Below are positions 1 through 8,204 of a stretch of 64,000 nt of DNA, one piece after another. Source of the DNA: Paragorgia papillata. Lineage: Eukaryota > Cnidaria > Anthozoa > Scleralcyonacea > Coralliidae. The stretch lies in contig JAWNZC010000235.1 in the NCBI GenBank assembly GCA_035771165.1, positions 733,501-797,500 on the forward strand. Reading direction: 5' to 3'. Position numbers and translations under genes: made by a program. Within the stretch, counting starts at the first letter, position 1. Each line of letters opens with the position of its first letter. Under the pieces are notes generated by a model. It searched no databases. It was not told where the DNA came from and was given only the letters and a program-made list of their open reading frames with translations.

Positions 1-74
1 AAACAAAGGAGCAGCTCTATGGGGCGCCAAGTGTGAATTTATTATTTAGTGCTAATAGTGTCCACATTTTCCTT

Positions 75-312
75 ATTTATTTGGTTATATCAAATAACCA
101 AATTATTTGCCGTTCACAAATTGGTTATATCAAATAACCAAAATAATCGCAGTGCCACAAATTGGTTATATCAAATAACCAAAATAATCGCAGTGCCACA
201 AATTGGTTATATCAAATAACCAAAATAATCGCAGTGCCACAAATTGGTTATATCAAATAACCAAATTATTCGCAGTGCCACAAATTGGTTATATCAAATA
301 ACCAAAATAATT
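75..312. repeat. Subterminal ~41-bp tandem repeats, left arm
   Basis: About six copies of a ~41-bp unit built around TGGTTATATCAAATAACCA, itself an inverted repeat (TGGTTAT / ATAACCA) with a 5-base centre. Spacers are variants of AAATAATCGCAGTGCCACAAA. Arrays of this type near termini often bind a transposase; that role is inference. Confidence 0.85.
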
Positions 313-394
313 TCTTCACACTTGGCGGGCAGCGCCCGTTGTTCAACATGGTCAGAGGTCAATCGGTTTTTCGCGCTCTTTTTGGGTTGGCAAG

Positions 395-800
395 ATGGCG
401 GCGAGCAATGGATCAAGGCAACAGGATCTAGCCAGAACGTTAACCGAAGCAATAGGCCGGGCAATCAATGATACTCTTGCTGCGACACAAGGTCGTGCAG
501 TGCAGGCAAGTGTATACGTTTTGATAACTTTTTAAGCTTGCTTGTCGAACGCTTTATAGTATTAATTTATTCCACCTTTTAATGAGTATTCCAATACGAT
601 TATGGGATACAAGAAAGTTTCCTCTTTTAATATGATAATGTTGTGTATTGCCTGTTGACAGCAACAAGGACAAGTTCACACTGGCACTGCTCAAGTAATT
701 GATGATCGACCGTCGCAATCGCCGCAAGGCCAGCAACAGCGACAAATATCATGCCGCAACTACAAGTAGGAGTAGGACTGCTACAAATAACATCAATACG
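395..800 (+). pseudogene. Left-arm mirror copy of the captured two-exon fragment
   Basis: Exon 1 copy 395-505 is intact but its donor is GCAAGT. Exon 2 copy 662-800 is 139 bases against 159 in the right arm: a 20-base segment is missing, which shifts the frame and brings a stop soon after. The intron between them matches that of the right arm. Which arm is ancestral cannot be told from the sequence, but the right arm keeps the coding features. Confidence 0.55.
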
Positions 801-901
801 GTAAGACTGACTGCATAGAAAGTGTTTCCTAATTAGCTAGTATTAAATTAGATAGTTTATACTGTGTGATTTACTGCTCATTCCCATTTATTACAATGAT
901 A

Positions 902-1380
902 CATGATTTTTGATAGTTGTTTTTCTTTTCATTGGGGAATATAAACATAGGCACATTCCGCACATAGTCGTATACATGTAGTCGATGTAGATATTAGACT
1001 TGCTCAAGTCTCTCTTGTCGAGTTAATATTGTTGCATGAAAAAGTTTTTTTTAATAACAATGGCAATTAACTAAGTCTAATTGTAACCATAATCCTAATC
1101 TTAACCCAAACCCAACCTACTAACCCCCCTACCATAATCCTAATCTTAACCCAAACCCAACCTACTATATAACCCCCCTTGGGACTTCTCCATCCCGAGC
1201 CCCCACCCATCCACTGCCCTGATCATGATAATCCTGATGGGATTGAGAAGCAACCCCTCAATAGTGGGATGCTCATATTAATAAATGGAATGGCCCATTT
1301 GTTGGGAGAACTGGGCAAACGGCCTTTTCACATACAGGTATTGCACAGATCCTGAATAAGTTTCCCAGTAAAAATAATTT
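902..1380. other. Loop of the foldback element
   Basis: Unique sequence between the inverted arms. It contains a direct duplication of ~45 bp (ACCATAATCCTAATCTTAACCC...) at about 1085-1180. No coding region is seen. Confidence 0.6.
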
Positions 1381-1480
1381 ATCATTGTAATAAATGGGAA
1401 TGAGCAGTAAATCACACAGTATAAACTATCTAATTTAATACTAGCTTATTAGGAAACACTTTCTATGCAGTCAGTCTTAC

Positions 1481-1639
1481 CGTATTGATGTTATTTGTAG
1501 CAGTCCTACTCCTACTTGTAGTTGCGGCATGATTCGCTGTACAAACAGATGATATTTGTCGCTGTTGCTGGCCTTGCGGCGATTGCGACGGTCGATCATC
1601 AATTACTTGAGCAGTGCCAGTGTGAACTTGTCCTTGTTG
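1481..1639 (-). CDS. Captured exon 2, open copy (unknown protein)
   Basis: It follows a plausible acceptor (TGTTGACAG) and is open for 53 codons, Gln-rich then Ser/Thr/Asn-rich, up to a donor ACG|GTAAGACTG. With exon 1 it makes 90 uninterrupted codons. No family is recognised. Downstream exons are not in the window, so it is either a gene fragment carried by the element or the remnant of the element's own gene. Confidence 0.5.
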
Positions 1640-1795
1640 CTGTCAACAGGCAATACACAACATTATCATATTAAAAGAGGAAACTTTCTTGTATCCCATA
1701 GTCGTATTGGAATACTCATTAAAAGGTGGAATAAATTAATACTATAAAGCGTTCGACAAGCAAGCTTAAAAAGTTATCAAAACGTATACACTTAC

Positions 1796-1906
1796 CTGCA
1801 CTGCACGACCTTGTGTCGCAGCAAGAGTATCATTGATTGCCCGGCCTATTGCTTCGGTTAACGTTCTGGCTAGATCCTGTTGCCTTGATCCATTGCTCGC
1901 CGCCAT
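1796..1906 (-). CDS. Captured exon 1, open copy (unknown protein)
   Basis: ATG at 1906, in the YY1-like start context AAGATGGCGGC, opens 37 codons (MAASNGSRQQDLART...) ending in CAG followed by a consensus donor GTAAGTG. The peptide is not recognised. The next exon joins in phase 0. The surrounding arm sequence would then be the promoter and first intron of a gene captured or owned by the foldback element. The left arm carries the mirror copy with a GC instead of a GT donor. Confidence 0.5.
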
Positions 1907-1984
1907 CTTGCCAACCCAAAAAGAGCGCGAAAAACCGATTGACCTCTGACCATGTTGAACAACGGGCGCTGCCCGCCAAGTGTG

Positions 1985-2310
1985 AAGAAATTATTTTGGT
2001 TATTTGATATTATAACCAATTTGAGGCACGGCGAATAATTTGGTTATTTGATATAACCAATTTGTGGCACTGCGAATAATTTGGTTATTTGATATAACCA
2101 ATTTGTGGCACTGCGATTATTTTGGTTATTTGATATAACCAATTTGAGGCACGGCGAATAATTTGGTTATTTGATATAACCAATTTGTGGCACTGCGATT
2201 ATTTTGGTTATTTGATATAACCAATTTGAGCCACTGCGATTATTTTGGTTATTTGATATAACCAATTTGTGAACGGCAAATAATTTGGTTATTTGATATA
2301 ACCAAATAAA
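1985..2310. repeat. Subterminal ~41-bp tandem repeats, right arm
   Basis: About eight copies, in reverse orientation, of the same palindromic unit as the left arm. The two arms differ in copy number and spacer variants (GAGGCACGG versus GTGGCACTG), so the arrays have expanded or contracted independently since the arms were copied. Confidence 0.85.
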
Positions 2311-2476
2311 TAAGGAAAATGTGGACACTATTAGCACTAAATAATAAATTCACACTTGGCGCCCCATACAGCTCTACCAGGAATATTCTTACAAAGTGAA
2401 GAAAGAAAAAAACTGAAGCAGATCCGAATTAGCTTTACGAGATTGAGGTATGTACTGTACTATCACTTCTGTTTTA

Positions 2477-2482
2477 AATACT
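2477..2482. repeat. Target-site duplication AATACT (left)
   Basis: Identical to 23108-23113 on the other side of the Polinton. It fixes the insertion site and both element ends to the base. Confidence 0.93.
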
Positions 2483-2780
2483 AGTAGGGTCAAAAAGCCG
2501 ATCCTGGCTCATACCTTAATGGCCGCCAAAAATTTTTGAGAACCCCCTCCCTGAAATTTTGTTTGCCGATCCTGGGACATGTTTGAAAAGATTACCCACC
2601 CCCCTTCTGAAATTTTGTTTGACGATTCTGGGACATGTTTGAATTTTTTTCGCGACCCCCCTTTCTGAAATTTTGTTTGACGATCCTGGGACATATTTGA
2701 AAAGCCCCTCCCTGAAATTTTGTTTGACGATCCTGGGACATGTTTGGAAATGGTTTTGGGATTGGGTTTTGGGGGTTTGG
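2483..2780. repeat. Polinton left terminal inverted repeat
   Basis: About 298 bp matching the complement of 22810-23107. It contains four to five internal units with the core GAAATTTTGTTTGACGATCC and TGGGACATGTTTG, at 45-60 bp spacing. Differences from the right copy cluster at 2530-2570. Homology fades after 2780 into G/T-rich sequence. In Polintons the ends carry the covalently attached priming protein; that is family knowledge. Confidence 0.93.
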
Positions 2781-2882
2781 GTTTTTGGATATTTGATCTC
2801 CGATCCTGGGACAATTTTTGGATTGGGTTTTAAAGATGGTTGCCAAGTTTTTGGGAATGGGGTTTTGGGGGATTAAATAAAG

Positions 2883-3083
2883 ATGAATAGCAAAAGGAGT
2901 AACTTATGTCCAGACAGGGAAAAATGTATGTGGGTTGGTTTTACAACATATCCAGGCAAACCACCAAACATAATATATTTTAACAAAAGTACACATCCAA
3001 GCACAGTTTGCAACTATATCCATCCAGGCGAGACAAAAGTCCAGATGTTGGTTAGAACTGGGGTGTATGACACAGTTTTTTAA
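2883..3083 (+). CDS. Small unknown protein next to left TIR
   Basis: 66 residues, first gene inside the left terminal repeat. The start is preceded by AATAAAG, the motif found before most genes of this element, which argues that it is real. Three Cys residues, mixed polar composition, no membrane segment and no recognised domain. It is followed 39 bases later by the next gene on the same strand. Confidence 0.5.
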   Translation: MNSKRSNLCPDREKCMWVGFTTYPGKPPNIIYFNKSTHPSTVCNYIHPGETKVQMLVRTGVYDTVF

Positions 3084-3122
3084 ATTGAAATATTTTTTTT
3101 GGAAAAAAATAAAAGAACAAGA

Positions 3123-3605
3123 ATGAACTCAAATATTGAAAATAATACAAATTGGGAAGAATATCATAACCAATACAAAATATTGGTTGAAAATCCAAAT
3201 TTAACAAACATTCCTGAAATGAAAAAAGTTTTGGACATAATGGTTGTTTTAGTGTTCCAAGAAATTACTGATGAATATACGAGAGAAAACAGACTTAACA
3301 AAATGCTTAGAGATCTGACTAACATAAGATTTTTAACAGAAGATGTTTTTGAAACCATTGGTGAGGAAATTCTAAATGAAATGGCCGAAAAAATTTGGAG
3401 GGTGATGGAAATAATTGATGACCTAAGAATTGGAAGAATAGAAAGAGAGAGAGAAGAAGAATACCCAGAATCAGGTCCTTCTTTTGATGATGATGATGAC
3501 TTTGAAGATGATGACGAAGGCTTTGAAGAAGTATCTGACGAACTTGGAATTATTGAAACTGATGATCGTCAATTTGCAGAAGAAGACGATTGCATTGAAC
3601 TTTAA
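3123..3605 (+). CDS. Acidic-tailed unknown protein
   Basis: 160 residues from the ATG at 3123; upstream in-frame codons begin only with TTG. The N-terminal two thirds looks helical (NWEEYHNQYKILVENPNL...). The last third is a strongly acidic tail with runs of Asp and Glu (FDDDDDFEDDDEGFEE). Acidic tails of this sort occur in DNA mimics and chaperone-like viral proteins, but no function can be assigned. AATAAAAG lies 15 bases upstream. It is followed by the two fibre-like genes. Confidence 0.65.
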   Translation: MNSNIENNTNWEEYHNQYKILVENPNLTNIPEMKKVLDIMVVLVFQEITDEYTRENRLNKMLRDLTNIRFLTEDVFETIGEEILNEMAEKIWRVMEIIDDLRIGRIEREREEEYPESGPSFDDDDDFEDDDEGFEEVSDELGIIETDDRQFAEEDDCIEL

Positions 3606-3682
3606 AACCATTTAAAAAAAACATAAACAAAAAAAAACTAAAATCTTTAACAAAAAATGTTAAAAATTTTGTAAGATAAATA

Positions 3683-4510
3683 ATGAGTTATTATTATGGT
3701 TATGGTAGACAGAGAAGATCATTTGAAGATGGTTTTGACATGGAAAAGAAAATTAAAGAAATTGAAAAAAAGTTGAAAAACCTTTCCCTGCATAACGAAA
3801 ATTACAAAACTGTTTTTGATATTAATTTGACAACTGCCACCAAAACATTTAAAACAATTAGTGGAACACCAAGAATAACACAAGCACGGAATGGGAGCTC
3901 TGTTCTATGGCAAAATAATGAAAATGTTGCCCCCACATATGGAACAGATGCCATTGGTCCAGGAAATGTTTACATTGAGAACACAGGGAACAACTATATG
4001 TGTTTTGTCTGTCCAGAATTTGGTTGGGGTGATGTATCTGTTTTTGTTGTTTGTACTGTTGTTGACACATCTGTTCCTGGTGACTGGTGTTATCTTATTG
4101 GGAACGACAATGGCGATTATGACAAATTTGTTAGCTTCAAATCATACTCATACTCAAAACTGTTAATTGGTGGGATCCAAGGCCACAACTATCTGAGTTT
4201 CCCAATGAGGGCATCCCATAGTATTTTGAGCAAACACATCGTTTCGACCCATTGGTTGGGGACTGGGTCGTGTGTGTACCTAAATGCCAAAAAATTGGCT
4301 GGATCAGATTTTACGGCGGATTTGAGCTTCTTAGGAAGTCCATATTGTTCTGTATTTTTCAATGAGAGGTACAAAACCGCATCCAGCCATAGTAACACTA
4401 ATTTAAAAGGAAAAATTTATGGGATTAAAGTTGTCCATGGTCCATTAACACCTGAAGATATCGTAAAAATTAACAAGGATATGATGAAGGAATATGGAAA
4501 TTTCATCTGA
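3683..4510 (+). CDS. Fibre-like protein with LamG/ConA-type lectin domain
   Basis: 275 residues. The N-terminus is MSYYYGYG, nearly the same as that of the next gene. Residues ~20-40 form a short charged coiled coil (MEKKIKEIEKKLKNL). The remainder is beta-rich and ends with GKIYGIKVVHGPLTPEDIVKINKD, cut here only as a description of residues ~245-268: the concanavalin-like pattern of a last strand followed by an L(T/S)PEEI helix. A trimeric stalk with a carbohydrate-binding head is the likely layout, a virion attachment protein; this is inference. The start context is ATAAATAATG. The downstream fibre gene begins 39 bases after the stop. Confidence 0.7.
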   Translation: MSYYYGYGRQRRSFEDGFDMEKKIKEIEKKLKNLSLHNENYKTVFDINLTTATKTFKTISGTPRITQARNGSSVLWQNNENVAPTYGTDAIGPGNVYIENTGNNYMCFVCPEFGWGDVSVFVVCTVVDTSVPGDWCYLIGNDNGDYDKFVSFKSYSYSKLLIGGIQGHNYLSFPMRASHSILSKHIVSTHWLGTGSCVYLNAKKLAGSDFTADLSFLGSPYCSVFFNERYKTASSHSNTNLKGKIYGIKVVHGPLTPEDIVKINKDMMKEYGNFI

Positions 4511-4549
4511 AAAACTTGGCAAAAACTTTTAAAATCTTTACCAAGATAA

Positions 4550-6097
4550 ATGAGTTATTACTATGGATATGATGACCCAGATTATTCTTATGGAGGTGGT
4601 GGTGGTGCTGACGGAGAACCAGGACCACAAGGTGACACAGGTGCCAAAGGCGACAAGGGGGACAGAGGTTTGACAGGACCAACAGGATCCACAGGACCAA
4701 AAGGATCAAAAGGTGACCAAGGTTTGACAGGGGCAACAGGTCCAACAGGATCCACAGGACCAACAGGACCAAAAGGTGACAGAGGTTTGACAGGAAACAA
4801 GGGTGATAGAGGTGATGAAGGTTTGGAAGGACAAAGAGGATTAACAGGTGACAAAGGAAATAGTGGAGACAGAGGTGCAATAGGACCAACAGGACCAAAA
4901 GGTCCAACAGGAACAGCTGCACAAAAAGGAGATCCAGGACCACAAGGTTCTAAAGGTGACAAGGGTGACAAGGGTGACAGAGGTTTGACAGGTATGGCTG
5001 GTACAGATGCTCATAAAATAGGACCAAAAGGGGACAAGGGAGATGTTGGCAATACAGGACCAAAAGGAGACAAAGGCGATCGAGGTTTGCAAGGAACAAA
5101 AGGTGACAAAGGCGATACTGGCATTAGAGGACCACAAGGAAACAAAGGCGACAGAGGTACTTTTGGAACAGCAGGTGCAACAGGACCACAAGGTCAAAAA
5201 GGAGACAAAGGTGACCATGGAACAACAGGTGCAACAGGATCCAAAGGTGACAAAGGTGACAAGGGAGACAAAGGTATGGCAGGAACAGCCGCACAAAAAG
5301 GAGACAAAGGAGATCCTGGTGACGATGGTGCGAAAGGGAACAAGGGCAACACTGGGGCAACAGGACCCCAAGGCCCACAGGGTGCCCAAGGTCCACAAGG
5401 GAGCCAAGGATCAACAGGACCCAAAGGTACCACAGGTTCCACAGGATCGCAAGGACCACAAGGACCCCAAGGAACAAAAGGGGATAAGGGAGATCCAGGA
5501 CCAAAAGGTGACCAAGGAGATCAGGGAGTTAGAGGGTTACCTGGAGGAAAAGGATCAACTGGACTAAGAGGTCTAAGAGGTTTGAGAGGAGTTACAGGAA
5601 TTACAGGACCTGCTGGAACTTTTTCGCAGTTGGTAAAATACAAAAAAGATAGTGGAAAAACAAACCATAAAGGAGGAGCATGGGACAACACAAACAACAT
5701 TAGCACCCTACTTTCATTTACAGCAACCCATGATACTGGAAAATATTTAGTATCATATTGGTTTACACTACAACCTGATGGTCTCAAAATTGATCAACAA
5801 TCTAAGCAAACTGGTTGGTATGCTTCTTCCTATAGATCATATTTCGATCTAAAAACAAACCTTTACCATGGAAGTGTTACAGACAGATCAAACAAACTTT
5901 CAGGTTTGGAAACCATAACAATGGGAAAAACATACAATGAAAGGGACCCTCACCATATTTTTTGTCAAGGGATTGCCACTATTAAAAAAGGAACCCAAAT
6001 GGCTTTGCACTCATATTCTGGTTCTGTTGGTGATGACTATACATTTTTGTTTTTCAATGTTTGGGATGTTGAAATCAACCTGCTTAGAATTAGTTAA
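4550..6097 (+). CDS. Collagen-like fibre protein
   Basis: 515 residues. It starts [18 protein letters not shown], then Gly-X-Y repeats fill residues ~20-355, rich in GPK, GDK, GPQ and GATG triplets. A C-terminal globular region of ~155 residues follows (from about [12 protein letters not shown]), beta-rich and possibly C1q/TNF-like in role. A collagen triple helix with a trimeric head suits a capsid spike. The shared N-terminal peptide with the preceding gene points to a common docking site on the capsid, as known for adenovirus fibres. The start context is AGATAAATG. The repeats give many false reading frames on both strands. Confidence 0.88.
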   Translation: MSYYYGYDDPDYSYGGGGGADGEPGPQGDTGAKGDKGDRGLTGPTGSTGPKGSKGDQGLTGATGPTGSTGPTGPKGDRGLTGNKGDRGDEGLEGQRGLTGDKGNSGDRGAIGPTGPKGPTGTAAQKGDPGPQGSKGDKGDKGDRGLTGMAGTDAHKIGPKGDKGDVGNTGPKGDKGDRGLQGTKGDKGDTGIRGPQGNKGDRGTFGTAGATGPQGQKGDKGDHGTTGATGSKGDKGDKGDKGMAGTAAQKGDKGDPGDDGAKGNKGNTGATGPQGPQGAQGPQGSQGSTGPKGTTGSTGSQGPQGPQGTKGDKGDPGPKGDQGDQGVRGLPGGKGSTGLRGLRGLRGVTGITGPAGTFSQLVKYKKDSGKTNHKGGAWDNTNNISTLLSFTATHDTGKYLVSYWFTLQPDGLKIDQQSKQTGWYASSYRSYFDLKTNLYHGSVTDRSNKLSGLETITMGKTYNERDPHHIFCQGIATIKKGTQMALHSYSGSVGDDYTFLFFNVWDVEINLLRIS

Positions 6098-6111
6098 AAG
6101 GGAAAGAAAGA

Positions 6112-7167
6112 ATGTTCAAGTTTAAAACAAACACCTTATCGTCTTTGTTGTACGAAAGTTACAGTAAGGAAAACATTACACATATGGATATTTTCAACAA
6201 AAGATCATATTCTGTAAAAGATGAAGAGGATCTCCTAAATAAATATACAAAAGCCTACACATATTTGTCAGGTTCGGGAAATTTCAACAAATACCTTTTG
6301 GAAAGAACAACAGAAATTGGGCCTGTCATTGTTGACATTGATCTTAGTAAAAAACTTAAGGAACCCAAACCATTATATTCTGAAAAGAAAGTCCTGAAAT
6401 TGGCAAAACTTTTTCAAAAAATATTGAAAGAATTCCTTGTAAACCAAACAAACTTGGACTGTTTTGTTTTGGAAAAGCCAGGTTATTTTAAAGATGACAA
6501 AACTTACAAAAATGGTTTTCATCTTCATTTTCCACATGTTTGGTTAACACAAAGGGAAAGATTGTACATAAATAAACTTGTACAAGAAAAAACAACAATC
6601 CAACTTGACAATGCTGTCATTGCTGGAAACTGGTTTTTGTATGGTTCCAAAAAGAGTCCAACGTCAGACCCATATCTTTTGAGTTACATTATTGAGGAAA
6701 AGAGGGATCATGTGGCAAGCCAATATTCTGACCATGAACTAATATTTTTACTATCCGTTAGAAAAAAGGAGTACACACCAGTTAACAAACTATCTTTTTT
6801 ACCAGAGATTGAACAGAAAGAAAAAAGTGGTATCACTATTGACTTTGATAACCACAAACAAAAAGATGAAAAAGAATTACAAAACTATATTGAACAGATT
6901 CCAGATTATGTTTCTGAAGATTACACATCTTGGAGATCGGTTGGTTTTGCACTTTACAATGAAACCCATGGAGAAGATTATGGCAAGGATCTTTGGCACC
7001 TATTCTCCCAAAAATGTCCAGAAAAATATGACGAAAGTGAGTGCGATAAATTTTGGGAAAACCCTGTTGAAACCAGTTTTTCAATGGGAACAATAATCCA
7101 TTATGCGAGTTTAATTTCCAAAGAAAAAAGGAAAAGGCAAACAGTAACTTTAAAAAAATATTTGTAA
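6112..7167 (+). CDS. Archaeo-eukaryotic primase with PriCT-2 domain
   Basis: 351 residues. The AEP active-site motifs are visible in order: VDIDLS (metal-binding DxD, residues 75-77), NGFHLHFP (134-141, the sxH motif) and NWFLYGSKK (173-181). Residues ~258-335 fit the PriCT-2 domain seen after primases in large DNA viruses (SWRSVGFALYN, DLWHLFSQK, KYDESECDKFW, GTIIHYASL). No helicase domain follows. This is the primase half of a D5-like protein on its own. Polinton replication is protein-primed by PolB, so a second priming enzyme is unexpected; repair or lagging-strand priming are possible roles. The gene starts 15 bases after the collagen gene and lacks the AATAAA start motif. Confidence 0.8.
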   Translation: MFKFKTNTLSSLLYESYSKENITHMDIFNKRSYSVKDEEDLLNKYTKAYTYLSGSGNFNKYLLERTTEIGPVIVDIDLSKKLKEPKPLYSEKKVLKLAKLFQKILKEFLVNQTNLDCFVLEKPGYFKDDKTYKNGFHLHFPHVWLTQRERLYINKLVQEKTTIQLDNAVIAGNWFLYGSKKSPTSDPYLLSYIIEEKRDHVASQYSDHELIFLLSVRKKEYTPVNKLSFLPEIEQKEKSGITIDFDNHKQKDEKELQNYIEQIPDYVSEDYTSWRSVGFALYNETHGEDYGKDLWHLFSQKCPEKYDESECDKFWENPVETSFSMGTIIHYASLISKEKRKRQTVTLKKYL

Positions 7168-7211
7168 AAAAAAATTGAGAAAAACCAAACCATTTTAAAA
7201 ATAAAATAAAA

Positions 7212-7490
7212 ATGGTAGCAACAATGGTAAAATATGAAACAACTGAAACCCCCGTTTTTACTCCCCATTTCAAATCTGTTCAATGGACATCTCCAGGAAA
7301 ATTTGCATGCAGATGTGGCAAAGTTTTTACAGATCAAACCAAGCTCATTAACCACACATTTTTTCCAAAACAAACAAGAGTCAACTTTTCAATGATTGTA
7401 ACAGCTATTTTTCCAGCTGGACACTGGTTGAAAGCAACTTCAAGACAAATTCCAGCTAGCTGTTTTGAACAAATTTTAACTAGTTGTTGA
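7212..7490 (+). CDS. Small protein with finger-like Cys/His motif
   Basis: 92 residues. Residues ~32-50 read FACRCGKVFTDQTKLINH, which resembles a C2H2 zinc finger but with CxC in place of CxxC. The C-terminal part is hydrophobic to amphipathic and ends in Cys. A second ATG four codons later is possible; AATAAAA precedes the first one. No family assigned. Confidence 0.6.
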   Translation: MVATMVKYETTETPVFTPHFKSVQWTSPGKFACRCGKVFTDQTKLINHTFFPKQTRVNFSMIVTAIFPAGHWLKATSRQIPASCFEQILTSC

Positions 7491-7514
7491 ACAAATCCAA
7501 CAAAACCATAATAA

Positions 7515-7883
7515 ATGGAACCAGAACAAAAACCAGAACCAGAACAAAAACAGGAGATCAAACAGGAGCAAACCATTACAAAAACTCCTCCACCTGTCCA
7601 TGTCAAAAATCCCAAAAGAGTCGCACAAGGGAAAAAACTCGCTGCAATAAGTAAGGAGGCAAAACTAAGAAAAAAAGCCAGGATGGAAAAGGAGAGAGAG
7701 GAAGAACCAAAAGAAGAAAATGGTGTAAGCATTTCAACATCTTGTGCAATAATTGGAGCAGTGGCAGCCCTAGTTACCACTTACATTACTTACTCCAAAT
7801 GGAAGAAAGAGCCAGAGGAAAGTAAAGACAAACCCCAAAAGTCGAAAACAGTTTTCAAGGATCTTTCGAAATATGATCTTTAA
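7515..7883 (+). CDS. Basic single-pass membrane protein
   Basis: 122 residues. A Pro/Glu/Gln/Lys-rich N-terminus is followed by a basic stretch, NPKRVAQGKKLAAISKEAKL (residues ~32-51), then a charged coiled coil, one hydrophobic segment (SISTSCAIIGAVAALVTTYI, ~73-92) and a basic tail. The RVAxGKKLA motif with a downstream membrane segment looks like a conserved small Polinton virion protein; that recollection is not verified. The gene starts AATAAATG. A nucleic-acid or inner-membrane-binding virion component is inference. Confidence 0.7.
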   Translation: MEPEQKPEPEQKQEIKQEQTITKTPPPVHVKNPKRVAQGKKLAAISKEAKLRKKARMEKEREEEPKEENGVSISTSCAIIGAVAALVTTYITYSKWKKEPEESKDKPQKSKTVFKDLSKYDL

Positions 7884-7892
7884 ATTTTTAAA

Positions 7893-8183
7893 ATGAAATT
7901 CTTTCCACAATTGGAAAGAAATTCAATAAACATGATTGTCAACTCTTATGCAACAGAATGTGTCTTTGGAAGTAAAAATTGGTTTAATATTGGAAAACTA
8001 ATTTTTTTAATTTCAAAAGGAAGTTATGAAGGTTACAGACTTTGGTTACTATACAGTAAATACGATACCAGAAATTATAATGAAAACCATTGTTATCATT
8101 TATGGGCAGATTTTGATCTTTTGATGCCAGATGATTTTGAAGAAGAATATGAAGATGAAGATGAATTTTTCAATAATTATTAA
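7893..8183 (+). CDS. Small acidic-tailed protein, faint PriCT-2 resemblance
   Basis: 96 residues, 9 bases after the previous stop, just upstream of the capsid gene. The middle (GYRLWLLYSKYDTRNYNENH then LWADF) has the spacing of the PriCT-2 core found in the primase gene (LWHLFSQK, KYDESECDKFW). The C-terminus is a short run of Asp/Glu. It may be a stand-alone PriCT-2-like module or a chance match. One of only two genes here without AATAAA before its start. Confidence 0.55.
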   Translation: MKFFPQLERNSINMIVNSYATECVFGSKNWFNIGKLIFLISKGSYEGYRLWLLYSKYDTRNYNENHCYHLWADFDLLMPDDFEEEYEDEDEFFNNY

Positions 8184-8204
8184 ATTTTTTCCCTAATATA
8201 ATAA

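Larger units (their letters stand above)
18..2368. mobile_element. Foldback (long inverted repeat) DNA element
   Basis: The two ends are long inverted repeats: about 18-901 matches the complement of about 1381-2368, leaving a ~480-bp loop. The outer termini read TATGGGGCGCC and GGCGCCCCATA. The hexamer CAGCTC occurs directly before (12-17) and directly after (2369-2374), so a 6-bp target-site duplication is likely; an 8-bp reading CAGCTCTA with asymmetric ends is possible. No transposase is present, so it is a non-autonomous element. Each arm holds an array of palindromic repeats and a copy of a two-exon gene start. The element lies 108 bp from the left end of the Polinton. Confidence 0.85.

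Noticed and set aside
75..312. Regularly spaced ~20-bp palindromic repeats resembling a CRISPR array
   Set aside because: Spacers are near-identical, the array is mirrored in the other arm of a foldback element, and the DNA is eukaryotic.
554..745. 63-codon frame present in both arms of the foldback element (also 1556-1747)
   Set aside because: Antisense to the exon 2 and intron of the captured gene fragment; no independent support.
2509..2846. Overlapping minus-strand frames in the left terminal repeat (and the mirror at 22677-23081)
   Set aside because: Translations of the internal tandem units of the terminal inverted repeat, with no start motif.
4503..5787. Several long antisense and shifted frames across the collagen gene
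   Set aside because: Shadows of the Gly-X-Y coding repeat; low complexity and no start motif.
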